From assembly GCA_964058805.1 (NCBI GenBank), contig CAXKVV010000718.1, positions 1 through 40,562 of the forward strand: a stretch of 40,562 bases of DNA, written 5' to 3'. Positions 24,137-38,180 of this stretch are shown here, in pieces. Numbering within the stretch: position 1 is the first letter of the stretch; each line of letters starts with the position of its first letter. The notes beneath the pieces are model-generated. The model did not search any database. It saw nothing but the letters and a program-made list of their open reading frames with translations, and was not told the DNA's origin. The position numbers and the translations under genes are program-made. Source of the DNA: Schoenoplectus triqueter. Lineage: Eukaryota; Streptophyta; Magnoliopsida; Poales; Cyperaceae.

Positions 24137-26143
24137 CGAACGACTTGTTTAAACGTCTGTTTTTAATGCATTCCATTTATGTTTTATGCAAAACTAGTGT
24201 CATGTTAATGTATTAGTTAGAAAATCTTATAATAGATATAATTTGGATTATTTATATTAATTTGCACGAATTTATGCGTAGTTGTGTGGCAAAAAATTAT
24301 TGAAAACGCAAACAACCTGTTTAAACAGCGGTTTTTAGTACATTTTATTTGAGTTTCGTGCAAAATTAGTATAGTAGAATGTTCATATTTGATTTATCAG
24401 TTAAAATTTTTTATAATAGACGTAACTATTAGTATTTATATGAATTGTCAAGAATTTATATGCAGTTATGAGTCCAAAAATGATGAAAAACCCAAACAAC
24501 TTGCTTAAACAGCAGATTGTAATGCATCAAAATTAAGTTTGAAGAGAAATTAGCGCCGTAGAATATTCATATCAAAATGTTAATTGAAAAATCTCACAAT
24601 AGACATAATTAGGGGTATTTATACTAATTTTCACGAATTTATTCGTAGTTTTGTGGCAAAAAATGATGAAAAAAACTCAAACGGCTCGTTTAAAAAACAG
24701 TTTTTTTTTATGCGTTCTTATTAATTTGTGCAAAATTAGTGTGGTGGAATATTCATACCGACATATTAGCTGGCAAATCTTATAATAGAGATAATTATGA
24801 GTTCTTTTATGGATTTTCATGAAATTTATGTGTACTTATGAGGTCAGAAATGATGGAAATCTCAAAACAACATGATGAAACAGTAGTTTGTAATGCATCT
24901 GAACAAAGCTTTATACAAAAATAGCATCTAAGAATGTTCATATGGAAATGCTAATTGAAAAATCATATAATAGACATAATGTGGAGTATTTCTATTAATT
25001 TTCATCAATTTATGCATAGTTACGTGGCCAAAAATCATGACAAACTCAAACAACTTGCTTAAACAGCAGTTTTTAGTGAATTCTAATTATGCTTTGTGTA
25101 AAATTAGTGTCGTAAACTGTTCATATCGAAATGTTAATTTCAAAATCAAACAATGGACATCATTATGATTATTTATGTAAGTTTTCATGAATTTATTTGC
25201 AGTTACGAGGCCAAAAATGATGATAAACTCAAACAATTTGTTTAAACAACAGTTTGTATTGCATGAAAATTAAGTTTCGTAAAATATTGGCGTGGGGGAA
25301 TATCCGTATTGATGTATTGATTGGAAAATCTTATAATAGACATAATTGAGAACGTCTATATTTATTTGCACGAATTTATGTGTGGTTATGAGGCCAAAAA
25401 TGATGAAAAACTCAAACAACTTGCTTAAACAGCAGGTTTTAATTCATTCTAATTATGTTCCGTGAAAATTTAGTGTCGTAGAATATTTATATTGATGTGT
25501 GGATTGAAATATATTATAGTAGACATAATTTGTAGTATCTATATTAATTTGAACGAATTTATGCGCAGGTATGAGGCAAAAAGTGACGAAAAACCCAAAC
25601 AACTTGTTTAAACAGCAGTTTGTAATGCATCCAAATTATGTTTTTTGAAAAATTGGTGTCGTAGAATATATAAAATGATTTATTAATTAGAAAATCTTAT
25701 TATACACATAACGATGAGTATTTGTATTAATTTTCACAAACTTATGCGAAGCTATGTGGCCGGAAATTATGAAAAGCTCAAATAACTTGTTTAGAAAGCT
25801 GTTTTCAGTGAATTCTAATTATGTTTTGTGCGAATTTAGTGTCGGAGGATATTTATATTGATGTATCGGTTGGAAAATATTATTGCACACATAATTTGGA
25901 GTATTTGTATTAATTTGCACGAATTTATGCTTGGTTATGAGTTCCGAACTGATGAAAAAGTCAAAAAACTTATTTAAACCGTAGTTTGTAATGCACCCGA
26001 ATTATGTCCTGCACGAAAATAGCGTCGTAGAACGTTCATATCGAAATATTAATCGGAGCTCTTAAAATAGACATAATTTAGAGTATTTATATTAATTTGC
26101 ACGAATTTATTCAAAGTTATGCGGCAAAAAATTATGAAAACCT
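24137..26143. repeat. HOR unit u11
   Basis: 2007 bp; D runs A7 and T9; returns to the TATGTAAG form. T at 24430 (AACTATTAGT, where other units have AACTATGAGT) is found elsewhere only in u16. Confidence 0.95.
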
Positions 26144-28148
26144 CGAACGACTTGTTTAAACGTCTGTTTTTAATGCATTCCATTTATGTTTTATGCAAAA
26201 CTAGTGTCATGTTAATGTATTAGTTAGAAAATCTTATAATAGATATAATTTGGATTATTTATATTAATTTGCACGAATTTATGCGTAGTTGTGTGGCAAA
26301 AAATTATTGAAAACGCAAACAACCTGTTTAAACAGCGGTTTTTAGTACATTTTATTTGAGTTTCGTGCAAAATTTGTATAGTAGAATGTTCATATTTGAT
26401 TTATCAGTTAAAATTTTTTATAATAGACGTAACTATGAGTATTTATATGAATTGTCAAGAATTTATATGCAGTTATGAGTCCAAAAATGATGAAAAACCC
26501 AAACAACTTGCTTAAACAGCAGATTGTAATGCATCAAAATTAAGTTTGAAGAGAAATTAGCGCCGTAGAATATTCATATCAAAATGTTAATTGAAAAATC
26601 TCACAATAGACATAATTAGGGGTATTTATACTAATTTTCACGAATTTATTCGTAGTTTTGTGGCAAAAAATGATGAAAAAACTCAAACGGCTCGTTTAAA
26701 AAACAGTTTTTTTTATGCGTTCTTATTAATTTGTGCAAAATTAGTGTGGTGGAATATTCATACCGACATATTAGCTGGCAAATCTTATAATAGAGATAAT
26801 TATGAGTTCTTTTATGGATTTTCATGAAATTTATGTGTACTTATGAGGTCAGAAATGATGGAAATCTCAAAACAACATGATGAAACAGTAGTTTGTAATG
26901 CATCTGAACAAAGCTTTATACAAAAATAGCATCTAAGAATGTTCATATGGAAATGCTAATTGAAAAATCATATAATAGACATAATGTGGAGTATTTCTAT
27001 TAATTTTCATCAATTTATGCATAGTTACGTGGCCAAAAATCATGACAAACTCAAACAACTTGCTTAAACAGCAGTTTTTAGTGAATTCTAATTATGCTTT
27101 GTGTAAAATTAGTGTCGTAAACTGTTCATATCGAAATGTTAATTTCAAAATCAAACAATGGACATCATTATGATTATTTATGTAAGTTTTCATGAATTTA
27201 TTTGCAGTTACGAGGCCAAAAATGATGATAAACTCAAACAATTTGTTTAAACAACAGTTTGTATTGCATGAAAATTAAGTTTCGTAAAATATTGGCGTGG
27301 GGGAATATCCGTATTGATGTATTGATTGGAAAATCTTATAATAGACATAATTGAGAACGTCTATATTTATTTGCACGAATTTATGTGTGGTTATGAGGCC
27401 AAAAATGATGAAAAACTCAAACAACTTGCTTAAACAGCAGGTTTTAATTCATTCTAATTATGTTCCGTGAAAATTTAGTGTCGTAGAATATTTATATTGA
27501 TGTGTGGATTCAAATATATTATAGTAGACATAATTTGTAGTATCTATATTAATTTGAACGAATTTATGCGCAGGTATGAGGCAAAAAGTGATGAAAAACC
27601 CAAACAACTTGTTTAAACAGCAGTTTGTAATGCATCCAAATTATGTTTTTTGAAAAATTGGTGTCGTAGAATATATAAAATGATTTATTAATTAGAAAAT
27701 CTTATTATACACATAACGATGAGTATTTGTATTAATTTTCACAAACTTATGCGAAGCTATGTGGCCGGAAATTATGAAAAGCTCAAATAACTTGTTTAGA
27801 AAGCTGTTTTCAGTGAATTCTAATTATGTTTTGTGCGAATTTAGTGTCGGAGGATATTTATATTGATGTATCGGTTGGAAAATATTATTTCACACATAAT
27901 TTGGAGTATTTGTATTAATTTGCACGAATTTATGCTTGGTTATGAGTTCCGAACTGATGAAAAAGTCAAAAAACTTATTTAAACCGTAGTTTGTAATGCA
28001 CCCGAATTATGTCCTGCACGAAAATAGCGTCGTAGAACGTTCATATCGAAATATTAATCGGAGCTCTTAAAATAGACATAATTTAGAGTATTTATATTAA
28101 TTTGCACGAATTTATTCAAAGTTATGCGGCAAAAAATTATGAAAACCT
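26144..28148. repeat. HOR unit u12
   Basis: 2005 bp, the short form, because D has both A6 and T8. T at 26375 (AAAATTTGTATAG) occurs elsewhere only in u17. Monomer I has GTGATGAAAAACCC rather than GTGACG, as in u13 and u17. Confidence 0.95.
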
Positions 28149-30154
28149 CGAACGACTTGTTTAAACGTCTGTTTTTAATGCATTCCATTTATGTTTTATG
28201 CAAAACTAGTGTCATGTTAATGTATTAGTTAGAAAATCTTATAATAGATATAATTTGGATTATTTATATTAATTTGCACGAATTTATGCGTAGTTGTGTG
28301 GCAAAAAATTATTGAAAACGCAAACAACCTGTTTAAACAGCGGTTTTTAGTACATTTTATTTGAGTTTCGTGCAAAATTAGTATAGTAGAATGTTCATAT
28401 TTGATTTATCAGTTAAAATTTTTTATAATAGACGTAACTATGAGTATTTATATGAATTGTCAAGAATTTATATGCAGTTATGAGTCCAAAAATGATGAAA
28501 AACCCAAACAACTTGCTTAAACAGCAGATTGTAATGCATCAAAATTAAGTTTGAAGAGAAATTAGCGCCGTAGAATATTCATATCAAAATGTTAATTGAA
28601 AAATCTCACAATAGACATAATTAGGGGTATTTATACTAATTTTCACGAATTTATTCGTAGTTTTGTGGCAAAAAATGATGAAAAAAACTCAAACGGCTCG
28701 TTTAAAAAACAGTTTTTTTTATGCGTTCTTATTAATTTGTGCAAAATTAGTGTGGTGGAATATTCATACCGACATATTAGCTGGCAAATCTTATAATAGA
28801 GATAATTATGAGTTCTTTTATGGATTTTCATGAAATTTATGTGTACTTATGAGGTCAGAAATGATGGAAATCTCAAAACAACATGATGAAACAGTAGTTT
28901 GTAATGCATCTGAACAAAGATTTATACAAAAATAGCATCTAAGAATGTTCATATGGAAATGCTAATTGAAAAATCATATAATAGACATAATGTGGAGTAT
29001 TTCTATTAATTTTCATCAATTTATGCATAGTTACGTGGCCAAAAATCATGACAAACTCAAACAACTTGCTTAAACAGCAGTTTTTAGTGAATTCTAATTA
29101 TGCTTTGTGTAAAATTAGTGTCGTAAACTGTTCATATCGAAATGTTAATTTCAAAATCAAACAATGGACATCATTATGATTATTTATGTAAGTTTTCATG
29201 AATTTATTTGCAGTTACGAGGCCAAAAATGATGATAAACTCAAACAATTTGTTTAAACAACAGTTTGTATTGCATGAAAATTAAGTTTCGTAAAATATTG
29301 GCGTGGGGGAATATCCGTATTGATGTATTGATTGGAAAATATTATAATAGACATAATTGAGAACGTCTATATTTATTTGCACGAATTTATGTGTGGTTAT
29401 GAGGCCAAAAATGATGAAAAACTCAAACAACTTGCTTAAACAGCAGGTTTTAATTCATTCTAATTATGTTCCGTGAAAATTTAGTGTCGTAGAATATTTA
29501 TATTGATGTGTGGATTCAAATATATTATAGTAGACATAATTTGTAGTATCTATATTAATTTGAACGAATTTATGCGCAGGTATGAGGCAAAAAGTGATGA
29601 AAAACCCAAACAACTTGTTTAAACAGCAGTTTGTAATGCATCCAAATTATGTTTTTTGAAAAATTGGTGTCGTAGAATATATAAAATGATTTATTAATTA
29701 GAAAATCTTATTATACACATAACGATGAGTATTTGTATTAATTTTCACAAACTTATGCGAAGCTATGTGGCCGGAAATTATGAAAAGCTCAAATAACTTG
29801 TTTAGAAAGCTGTTTTCAGTGAATTCTAATTATGTTTTGTGCGAATTTAGTGTCGGAGGATATTTATATTGATGTATCGGTTGGAAAATATTATTTCACA
29901 CATAATTTGGAGTATTTGTATTAATTTGCACGAATTTATGCTTGGTTATGAGTTCCGAACTGATGAAAAAGTCAAAAAACTTATTTAAACCGTAGTTTGT
30001 AATGCACCCGAATTATGTCCTGCACGAAAATAGCGTCGTAGAACGTTCATATCGAAATATTAATCGGAGCTCTTAAAATAGACATAATTTAGAGTATTTA
30101 TATTAATTTGCACGAATTTATTCAAAGTTATGCGGCAAAAAATTATGAAAACCT
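28149..30154. repeat. HOR unit u13
   Basis: 2006 bp; D runs A7 and T8. A at 28920 (ACAAAGATTT, removing an AAGCTT) occurs elsewhere only in u18. A at 29341 is private. Monomers I and K carry T at 29598 and T at 29896. Confidence 0.95.
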
Positions 30155-32161
30155 CGAACGACTTGTTTAAACGTCTGTTTTTAATGCATTCCATTTATGT
30201 TTTATGCAAAACTAGTGTCATGTTAATGTATTAGTTAGAAAATCTTATAATAGATATAATTTGGATTATTTATATTAATTTGCACGAATTTATGCGTAGT
30301 TGTGTGGCAAAAAATTATTGAAAACGCAAACAACCTGTTTAAACAGCGGTTTTTAGTACATTTTATTTGAGTTTCGTGCAAAATTAGTATAGTAGAATGT
30401 TCATATTTGATTTATCAGTTAAAATTTTTTATAATAGACGTAACTATGAGTATTTATATGAATTGTCAAGAATTTATATGCAGTTATGAGTCCAAAAATG
30501 ATGAAAAACCCAAACAACTTGCTTAAACAGCAGATTGTAATGCATCAAAATTAAGTTTGAAGAGAAATTAGCGCCGTAGAATATTCATATCAAAATGTTA
30601 ATTGAAAAATCTCACAATAGACATAATTAGGGGTATTTATACTAATTTTCACGAATTTATTCGTAGTTTTGTGGCAAAAAATGATGAAAAAAACTCAAAC
30701 GGCTCGTTTAAAAAACAGTTTTTTTTTATGCGTTCTTATTAATTTGTGCAAAATTAGTGTGGTGGAATATTCATACCGACATATTAGCTGGCAAATCTTA
30801 TAATAGAGATAATTATGAGTTCTTTTATGGATTTTCATGAAATTTATGTGTACTTATGAGGTCAGAAATGATGGAAATCTCAAAACAACATGATGAAACA
30901 GTAGTTTGTAATGCATCTGAACAAAGCTTTATACAAAAATAGCATCTAAGAATGTTCATATGGAAATGCTAATTGAAAAATCATATAATAGACATAATGT
31001 GGAGTATTTCTATTAATTTTCATCAATTTATGCATAGTTACGTGGCCAAAAATCATGACAAACTCAAACAACTTGCTTAAACAGCAGTTTTTAGTGAATT
31101 CTAATTATGCTTTGTGTAAAATTAGTGTCGTAAACTGTTCATATCGAAATGTTAATTTCAAAATCAAACAATGGACATCATTATGATTATTTATGTATGT
31201 TTTCATGAATTTATTTGCAGTTACGAGGCCAAAAATGATGATAAACTCAAACAATTTGTTTAAACAACAGTTTGTATTGCATGAAAATTAAGTTTCGTAA
31301 AATATTGGCGTGGGGGAATATCCGTATTGATGTATTGATTGGAAAATCTTATAATAGACATAATTGAGAACGTCTATATTTATTTGCACGAATTTATGTG
31401 TGGTTATGAGGCCAAAAATGATGAAAAACTCAAACAACTTGCTTAAACAGCAGGTTTTAATTCATTCTAATTATGTTCCGTGAAAATTTAGTGTCGTAGA
31501 ATATTTATATTGATGTGTGGATTGAAATATATTATAGTAGACATAATTTGTAGTATCTATATTAATTTGAACGAATTTATGCGCAGGTATGAGGCAAAAA
31601 GTGACGAAAAACCCAAACAACTTGTTTAAACAGCAGTTTGTAATGCATCCAAATTATGTTTTTTGAAAAATTGGTGTCGTAGAATATATAAAATGATTTA
31701 TTAATTAGAAAATCTTATTATACACATAACGATGAGTATTTGTATTAATTTTCACAAACTTATGCGAAGCTATGTGGCCGGAAATTATGAAAAGCTCAAA
31801 TAACTTGTTTAGAAAGCTGTTTTCAGTGAATTCTAATTATGTTTTGTGCGAATTTAGTGTCGGAGGATATTTATATTGATGTATCGGTTGGAAAATATTA
31901 TTGCACACATAATTTGGAGTATTTGTATTAATTTGCACGAATTTATGCTTGGTTATGAGTTCCGAACTGATGAAAAAGTCAAAAAACTTATTTAAACCGT
32001 AGTTTGTAATGCACCCGAATTATGTCCTGCACGAAAATAGCGTCGTAGAACGTTCATATCGAAATATTAATCGGAGCTCTTAAAATAGACATAATTTAGA
32101 GTATTTATATTAATTTGCACGAATTTATTCAAAGTTATGCGGCAAAAAATTATGAAAACCT
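30155..32161. repeat. HOR unit u14
   Basis: 2007 bp; D runs A7 and T9; T at 31198. First unit of the second five-HOR block, with the same marker states as u9. I noticed no private variant. Confidence 0.95.
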
Positions 32162-34168
32162 CGAACGACTTGTTTAAACGTCTGTTTTTAATGCATTCCA
32201 TTTATGTTTTATGCAAAACTAGTGTCATGTTAATGTATTAGTTAGAAAATCTTATAATAGATATAATTTGGATTATTTATATTAATTTGCACGAATTTAT
32301 GCGTAGTTGTGTGGCAAAAAATTATTGAAAACGCAAACAACCTGTTTAAACAGCGGTTTTTAGTACATTTTATTTGAGTTTCGTGCAAAATTAGTATAGT
32401 AGAATGTTCATATTTGATTTATCAGTTAAAATTTTTTATAATAGACGTAACTATGAGTATTTATATGAATTGTCAAGAATTTATATGCAGTTATGAGTCC
32501 AAAAATGATGAAAAACCCAAACAACTTGCTTAAACAGCAGATTGTAATGCATCAAAATTAAGTTTGAAGAGAAATTAGCGCCGTAGAATATTCATATCAA
32601 AATGTTAATTGAAAAATCTCACAATAGACATAATTAGGGGTATTTATACTAATTTTCACGAATTTATTCGTAGTTTTGTGGCAAAAAATGATGAAAAAAA
32701 CTCAAACGGCTCGTTTAAAAAACAGTTTTTTTTTATGCGTTCTTATTAATTTGTGCAAAATTAGTGTGGTGGAATATTCATACCGACATATTAGCTGGCA
32801 AATCTTATAATAGAGATAATTATGAGTTCTTTTATGGATTTTCATGAAATTTATGTGTACTTATGAGGTCAGAAATGATGGAAATCTCAAAACAACATGA
32901 TGAAACAGTAGTTTGTAATGCATCTGAACAAAGCTTTATACAAAAATAGCATCTAAGAATGTTCATATGGAAATGCTAATTGAAAAATCATATAATAGAC
33001 ATAATGTGGAGTATTTCTATTAATTTTCATCAATTTATGCATAGTTACGTGGCCAAAAATCATGACAAACTCAAACAACTTGCTTAAACAGCAGTTTTTA
33101 GTGAATTCTAATTATGCTTTGTGTAAAATTAGTGTCGTAAACTGTTCATATCGAAATGTTAATTTCAAAATCAAACAATGGACATCATTATGATTATTTA
33201 TGTATGTTTTCATGAATTTATTTGCAGTTACGAGGTCAAAAATGATGATAAACTCAAACAATTTGTTTAAACAACAGTGTGTATTGCATGAAAATTAAGT
33301 TTCGTAAAATATTGGCGTGGGGGAATATCCGTATTGATGTATTGATTGGAAAATCTTATAATAGACATAATTGAGAACGTCTATATTTATTTGCACGAAT
33401 TTATGTGTGGTTATGAGGCCAAAAATGATGAAAAACTCAAACAACTTGCTTAAACAGCAGGTTTTAATTCATTCTAATTATGTTCCGTGAAAATTTAGTG
33501 TCGTAGAATATTTATATTGATGTGTGGATTGAAATATATTATAGTAGACATAATTTGTAGTATCTATATTAATTTGAACGAATTTATGCGCAGGTATGAG
33601 GCAAAAAGTGACGAAAAACCCAAACAACTTGTTTAAACAGCAGTTTGTAATGCATCCAAATTATGTTTTTTGAAAAATTGGTGTCGTAGAATATATAAAA
33701 TGATTTATTAATTAGAAAATCTTATTATACACATAACGATGAGTATTTGTATTAATTTTCACAAACTTATGCGAAGCTATGTGGCCGGAAATTATGAAAA
33801 GCTCAAATAACTTGTTTAGAAAGCTGTTTTCAGTGAATTCTAATTATGTTTTGTGCGAATTTAGTGTCGGAGGATATTTATATTGATGTATCGGTTGGAA
33901 AATATTATTGCACACATAATTTGGAGTATTTGTATTAATTTGCACGAATTTATGCTTGGTTATGAGTTCCGAACTGATGAAAAAGTCAAAAAACTTATTT
34001 AAACCGTAGTTTGTAATGCACCCGAATTATGTCCTGCACGAAAATAGCGTCGTAGAACGTTCATATCGAAATATTAATCGGAGCTCTTAAAATAGACATA
34101 ATTTAGAGTATTTATATTAATTTGCACGAATTTATTCAAAGTTATGCGGCAAAAAATTATGAAAACCT
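32162..34168. repeat. HOR unit u15
   Basis: 2007 bp; D runs A7 and T9; TATGTATG form. Private T at 33236 (CGAGGTCAAA) and G at 33279 (ACAGTGTGTA) distinguish it from u10, so they probably arose after the block was copied. Confidence 0.95.
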
Positions 34169-36175
34169 CGAACGACTTGTTTAAACGTCTGTTTTTAATG
34201 CATTCCATTTATGTTTTATGCAAAACTAGTGTCATGTTAATGTATTAGTTAGAAAATCTTATAATAGATATAATTTGGATTATTTATATTAATTTGCACG
34301 AATTTATGCGTAGTTGTGTGGCAAAAAATTATTGAAAACGCAAACAACCTGTTTAAACAGCGGTTTTTAGTACATTTTATTTGAGTTTCGTGCAAAATTA
34401 GTATAGTAGAATGTTCATATTTGATTTATCAGTTAAAATTTTTTATAATAGACGTAACTATTAGTATTTATATGAATTGTCAAGAATTTATATGCAGTTA
34501 TGAGTCCAAAAATGATGAAAAACCCAAACAACTTGCTTAAACAGCAGATTGTAATGCATCAAAATTAAGTTTGAAGAGAAATTAGCGCCGTAGAATATTC
34601 ATATCAAAATGTTAATTGAAAAATCTCACAATAGACATAATTAGGGGTATTTATACTAATTTTCACGAATTTATTCGTAGTTTTGTGGCAAAAAATGATG
34701 AAAAAAACTCAAACGGCTCGTTTAAAAAACAGTTTTTTTTTATGCGTTCTTATTAATTTGTGCAAAATTAGTGTGGTGGAATATTCATACCGACATATTA
34801 GCTGGCAAATCTTATAATAGAGATAATTATGAGTTCTTTTATGGATTTTCATGAAATTTATGTGTACTTATGAGGTCAGAAATGATGGAAATCTCAAAAC
34901 AACATGATGAAACAGTAGTTTGTAATGCATCTGAACAAAGCTTTATACAAAAATAGCATCTAAGAATGTTCATATGGAAATGCTAATTGAAAAATCATAT
35001 AATAGACATAATGTGGAGTATTTCTATTAATTTTCATCAATTTATGCATAGTTACGTGGCCAAAAATCATGACAAACTCAAACAACTTGCTTAAACAGCA
35101 GTTTTTAGTGAATTCTAATTATGCTTTGTGTAAAATTAGTGTCGTAAACTGTTCATATCGAAATGTTAATTTCAAAATCAAACAATGGACATCATTATGA
35201 TTATTTATGTAAGTTTTCATGAATTTATTTGCAGTTACGAGGCCAAAAATGATGATAAACTCAAACAATTTGTTTAAACAACAGTTTGTATTGCATGATA
35301 ATTAAGTTTCGTAAAATATTGGCGTGGGGGAATATCCGTATTGATGTATTGATTGGAAAATCTTATAATAGACATAATTGAGAACGTCTATATTTATTTG
35401 CACGAATTTATGTGTGGTTATGAGGCCAAAAATGATGAAAAACTCAAACAACTTGCTTAAACAGCAGGTTTTAATTCATTCTAATTATGTTCCGTGAAAA
35501 TTTAGTGTCGTAGAATATTTATATTGATGTGTGGATTGAAATATATTATAGTAGACATAATTTGTAGTATCTATATTAATTTGAACGAATTTATGCGCAG
35601 GTATGAGGCAAAAAGTGACGAAAAACCCAAACAACTTGTTTAAACAGCAGTTTGTAATGCATCCAAATTATGTTTTTTGAAAAATTGGTGTCGTAGAATA
35701 TATAAAATGATTTATTAATTAGAAAATCTTATTATACACATAACGATGAGTATTTGTATTAATTTTCACAAACTTATGCGAAGCTATGTGGCCGGAAATT
35801 ATGAAAAGCTCAAATAACTTGTTTAGAAAGCTGTTTTCAGTGAATTCTAATTATGTTTTGTGCGAATTTAGTGTCGGAGGATATTTATATTGATGTATCG
35901 GTTGGAAAATATTATTGCACACATAATTTGGAGTATTTGTATTAATTTGCACGAATTTATGCTTGGTTATGAGTTCCGAACTGATGAAAAAGTCAAAAAA
36001 CTTATTTAAACCGTAGTTTGTAATGCACCCGAATTATGTCCTGCACGAAAATAGCGTCGTAGAACGTTCATATCGAAATATTAATCGGAGCTCTTAAAAT
36101 AGACATAATTTAGAGTATTTATATTAATTTGCACGAATTTATTCAAAGTTATGCGGCAAAAAATTATGAAAACCT
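34169..36175. repeat. HOR unit u16
   Basis: 2007 bp; D runs A7 and T9. Shares the rare T at 34462 with u11, exactly 10,032 bp away. Private T at 35299 (GCATGATAAT). Confidence 0.95.
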
Positions 36176-38180
36176 CGAACGACTTGTTTAAACGTCTGTT
36201 TTTAATGCATTCCATTTATGTTTTATGCAAAACTAGTGTCATGTTAATGTATTAGTTAGAAAATCTTATAATAGATATAATTTGGATTATTTATATTAAT
36301 TTGCACGAATTTATGCGTAGTTGTGTGGCAAAAAATTATTGAAAACGCAAACAACCTGTTTAAACAGCGGTTTTTAGTACATTTTATTTGAGTTTCGTGC
36401 AAAATTTGTATAGTAGAATGTTCATATTTGATTTATCAGTTAAAATTTTTTATAATAGACGTAACTATGAGTATTTATATGAATTGTCAAGAATTTATAT
36501 GCAGTTATGAGTCCAAAAATGATGAAAAACCCAAACAACTTGCTTAAACAGCAGATTGTAATGCATCAAAATTAAGTTTGAAGAGAAATTAGCGCCGTAG
36601 AATATTCATATCAAAATGTTAATTGAAAAATCTCACAATAGACATAATTAGGGGTATTTATACTAATTTTCACGAATTTATTCGTAGTTTTGTGGCAAAA
36701 AATGATGAAAAAACTCAAACGGCTCGTTTAAAAAACAGTTTTTTTTATGCGTTCTTATTAATTTGTGCAAAATTAGTGTGGTGGAATATTCATACCGACA
36801 TATTAGCTGGCAAATCTTATAATAGAGATAATTATGAGTTCTTTTATGGATTTTCATGAAATTTATGTGTACTTATGAGGTCAGAAATGATGGAAATCTC
36901 AAAACAACATGATGAAACAGTAGTTTGTAATGCATCTGAACAAAGCTTTATACAAAAATAGCATCTAAGAATGTTCATATGGAAATGCTAATTGAAAAAT
37001 CATATAATAGACATAATGTGGAGTATTTCTATTAATTTTCATCAATTTATGCATAGTTACGTGGCCAAAAATCATGACAAACTCAAACAACTTGCTTAAA
37101 CAGCAGTTTTTAGTGAATTCTAATTATGCTTTGTGTAAAATTAGTGTCGTAAACTGTTCATATCGAAATGTTAATTTCAAAATCAAACAATGGACATCAT
37201 TATGATTATTTATGTAAGTTTTCATGAATTTATTTGCAGTTACGAGGCCAAAAATGATGATAAACTCAAACAATTTGTTTAAACAACAGTTTGTATTGCA
37301 TGAAAATTAAGTTTCGTAAAATATTGGCGTGGGGGAATATCCGTATTGATGTATTGATTGGAAAATCTTATAATAGACATAATTGAGAACGTCTATATTT
37401 ATTTGCACGAATTTATGTGTGGTTATGAGGCCAAAAATGATGAAAAACTCAAACAACTTGCTTAAACAGCAGGTTTTAATTCATTCTAATTATGTTCCGT
37501 GAAAATTTAGTGTCGTAGAATATTTATATTGATGTGTGGATTCAAATATATTATAGTAGACATAATTTGTAGTATCTATATTAATTTGAACGAATTTATG
37601 CGCAGGTATGAGGCAAAAAGTGATGAAAAACCCAAACAACTTGTTTAAACAGCAGTTTGTAATGCATCCAAATTATGTTTTTTGAAAAATTGGTGTCGTA
37701 GAATATATAAAATGATTTATTAATTAGAAAATCTTATTATACACATAACGATGAGTATTTGTATTAATTTTCACAAACTTATGCGAAGCTATGTGGCCGG
37801 AAATTATGAAAAGCTCAAATAACTTGTTTAGAAAGCTGTTTTCAGTGAATTCTAATTATGTTTTGTGCGAATTTAGTGTCGGAGGATATTTATATTGATG
37901 TATCGGTTGGAAAATATTATTTCACACATAATTTGGAGTATTTGTATTAATTTGCACGAATTTATGCTTGGTTATGAGTTCCGAACTGATGAAAAAGTCA
38001 AAAAACTTATTTAAACCGTAGTTTGTAATGCACCCGAATTATGTCCTGCACGAAAATAGCGTCGTAGAACGTTCATATCGAAATATTAATCGGAGCTCTT
38101 AAAATAGACATAATTTAGAGTATTTATATTAATTTGCACGAATTTATTCAAAGTTATGCGGCAAAAAATTATGAAAACCT
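36176..38180. repeat. HOR unit u17
   Basis: 2005 bp; D runs A6 and T8, as in u12. Shares the rare T at 36407 with u12, 10,032 bp away, and the GTGATG form in monomer I. Confidence 0.95.

Larger units (their letters stand above)
20123..29549. repeat. Five-HOR block, copy 1 (u9 to most of u13)
   Basis: Paired with 30155-39581 at a constant offset of 10,032 bp. The unit-length series 2007, 2007, 2007, 2005, 2006 repeats in the second copy. Three variants rare in the array (24430, 26375, 28920) recur at the exact offset. The left limit is uncertain: it lies to the right of 19864, where u8 and u13 differ. Confidence 0.85.
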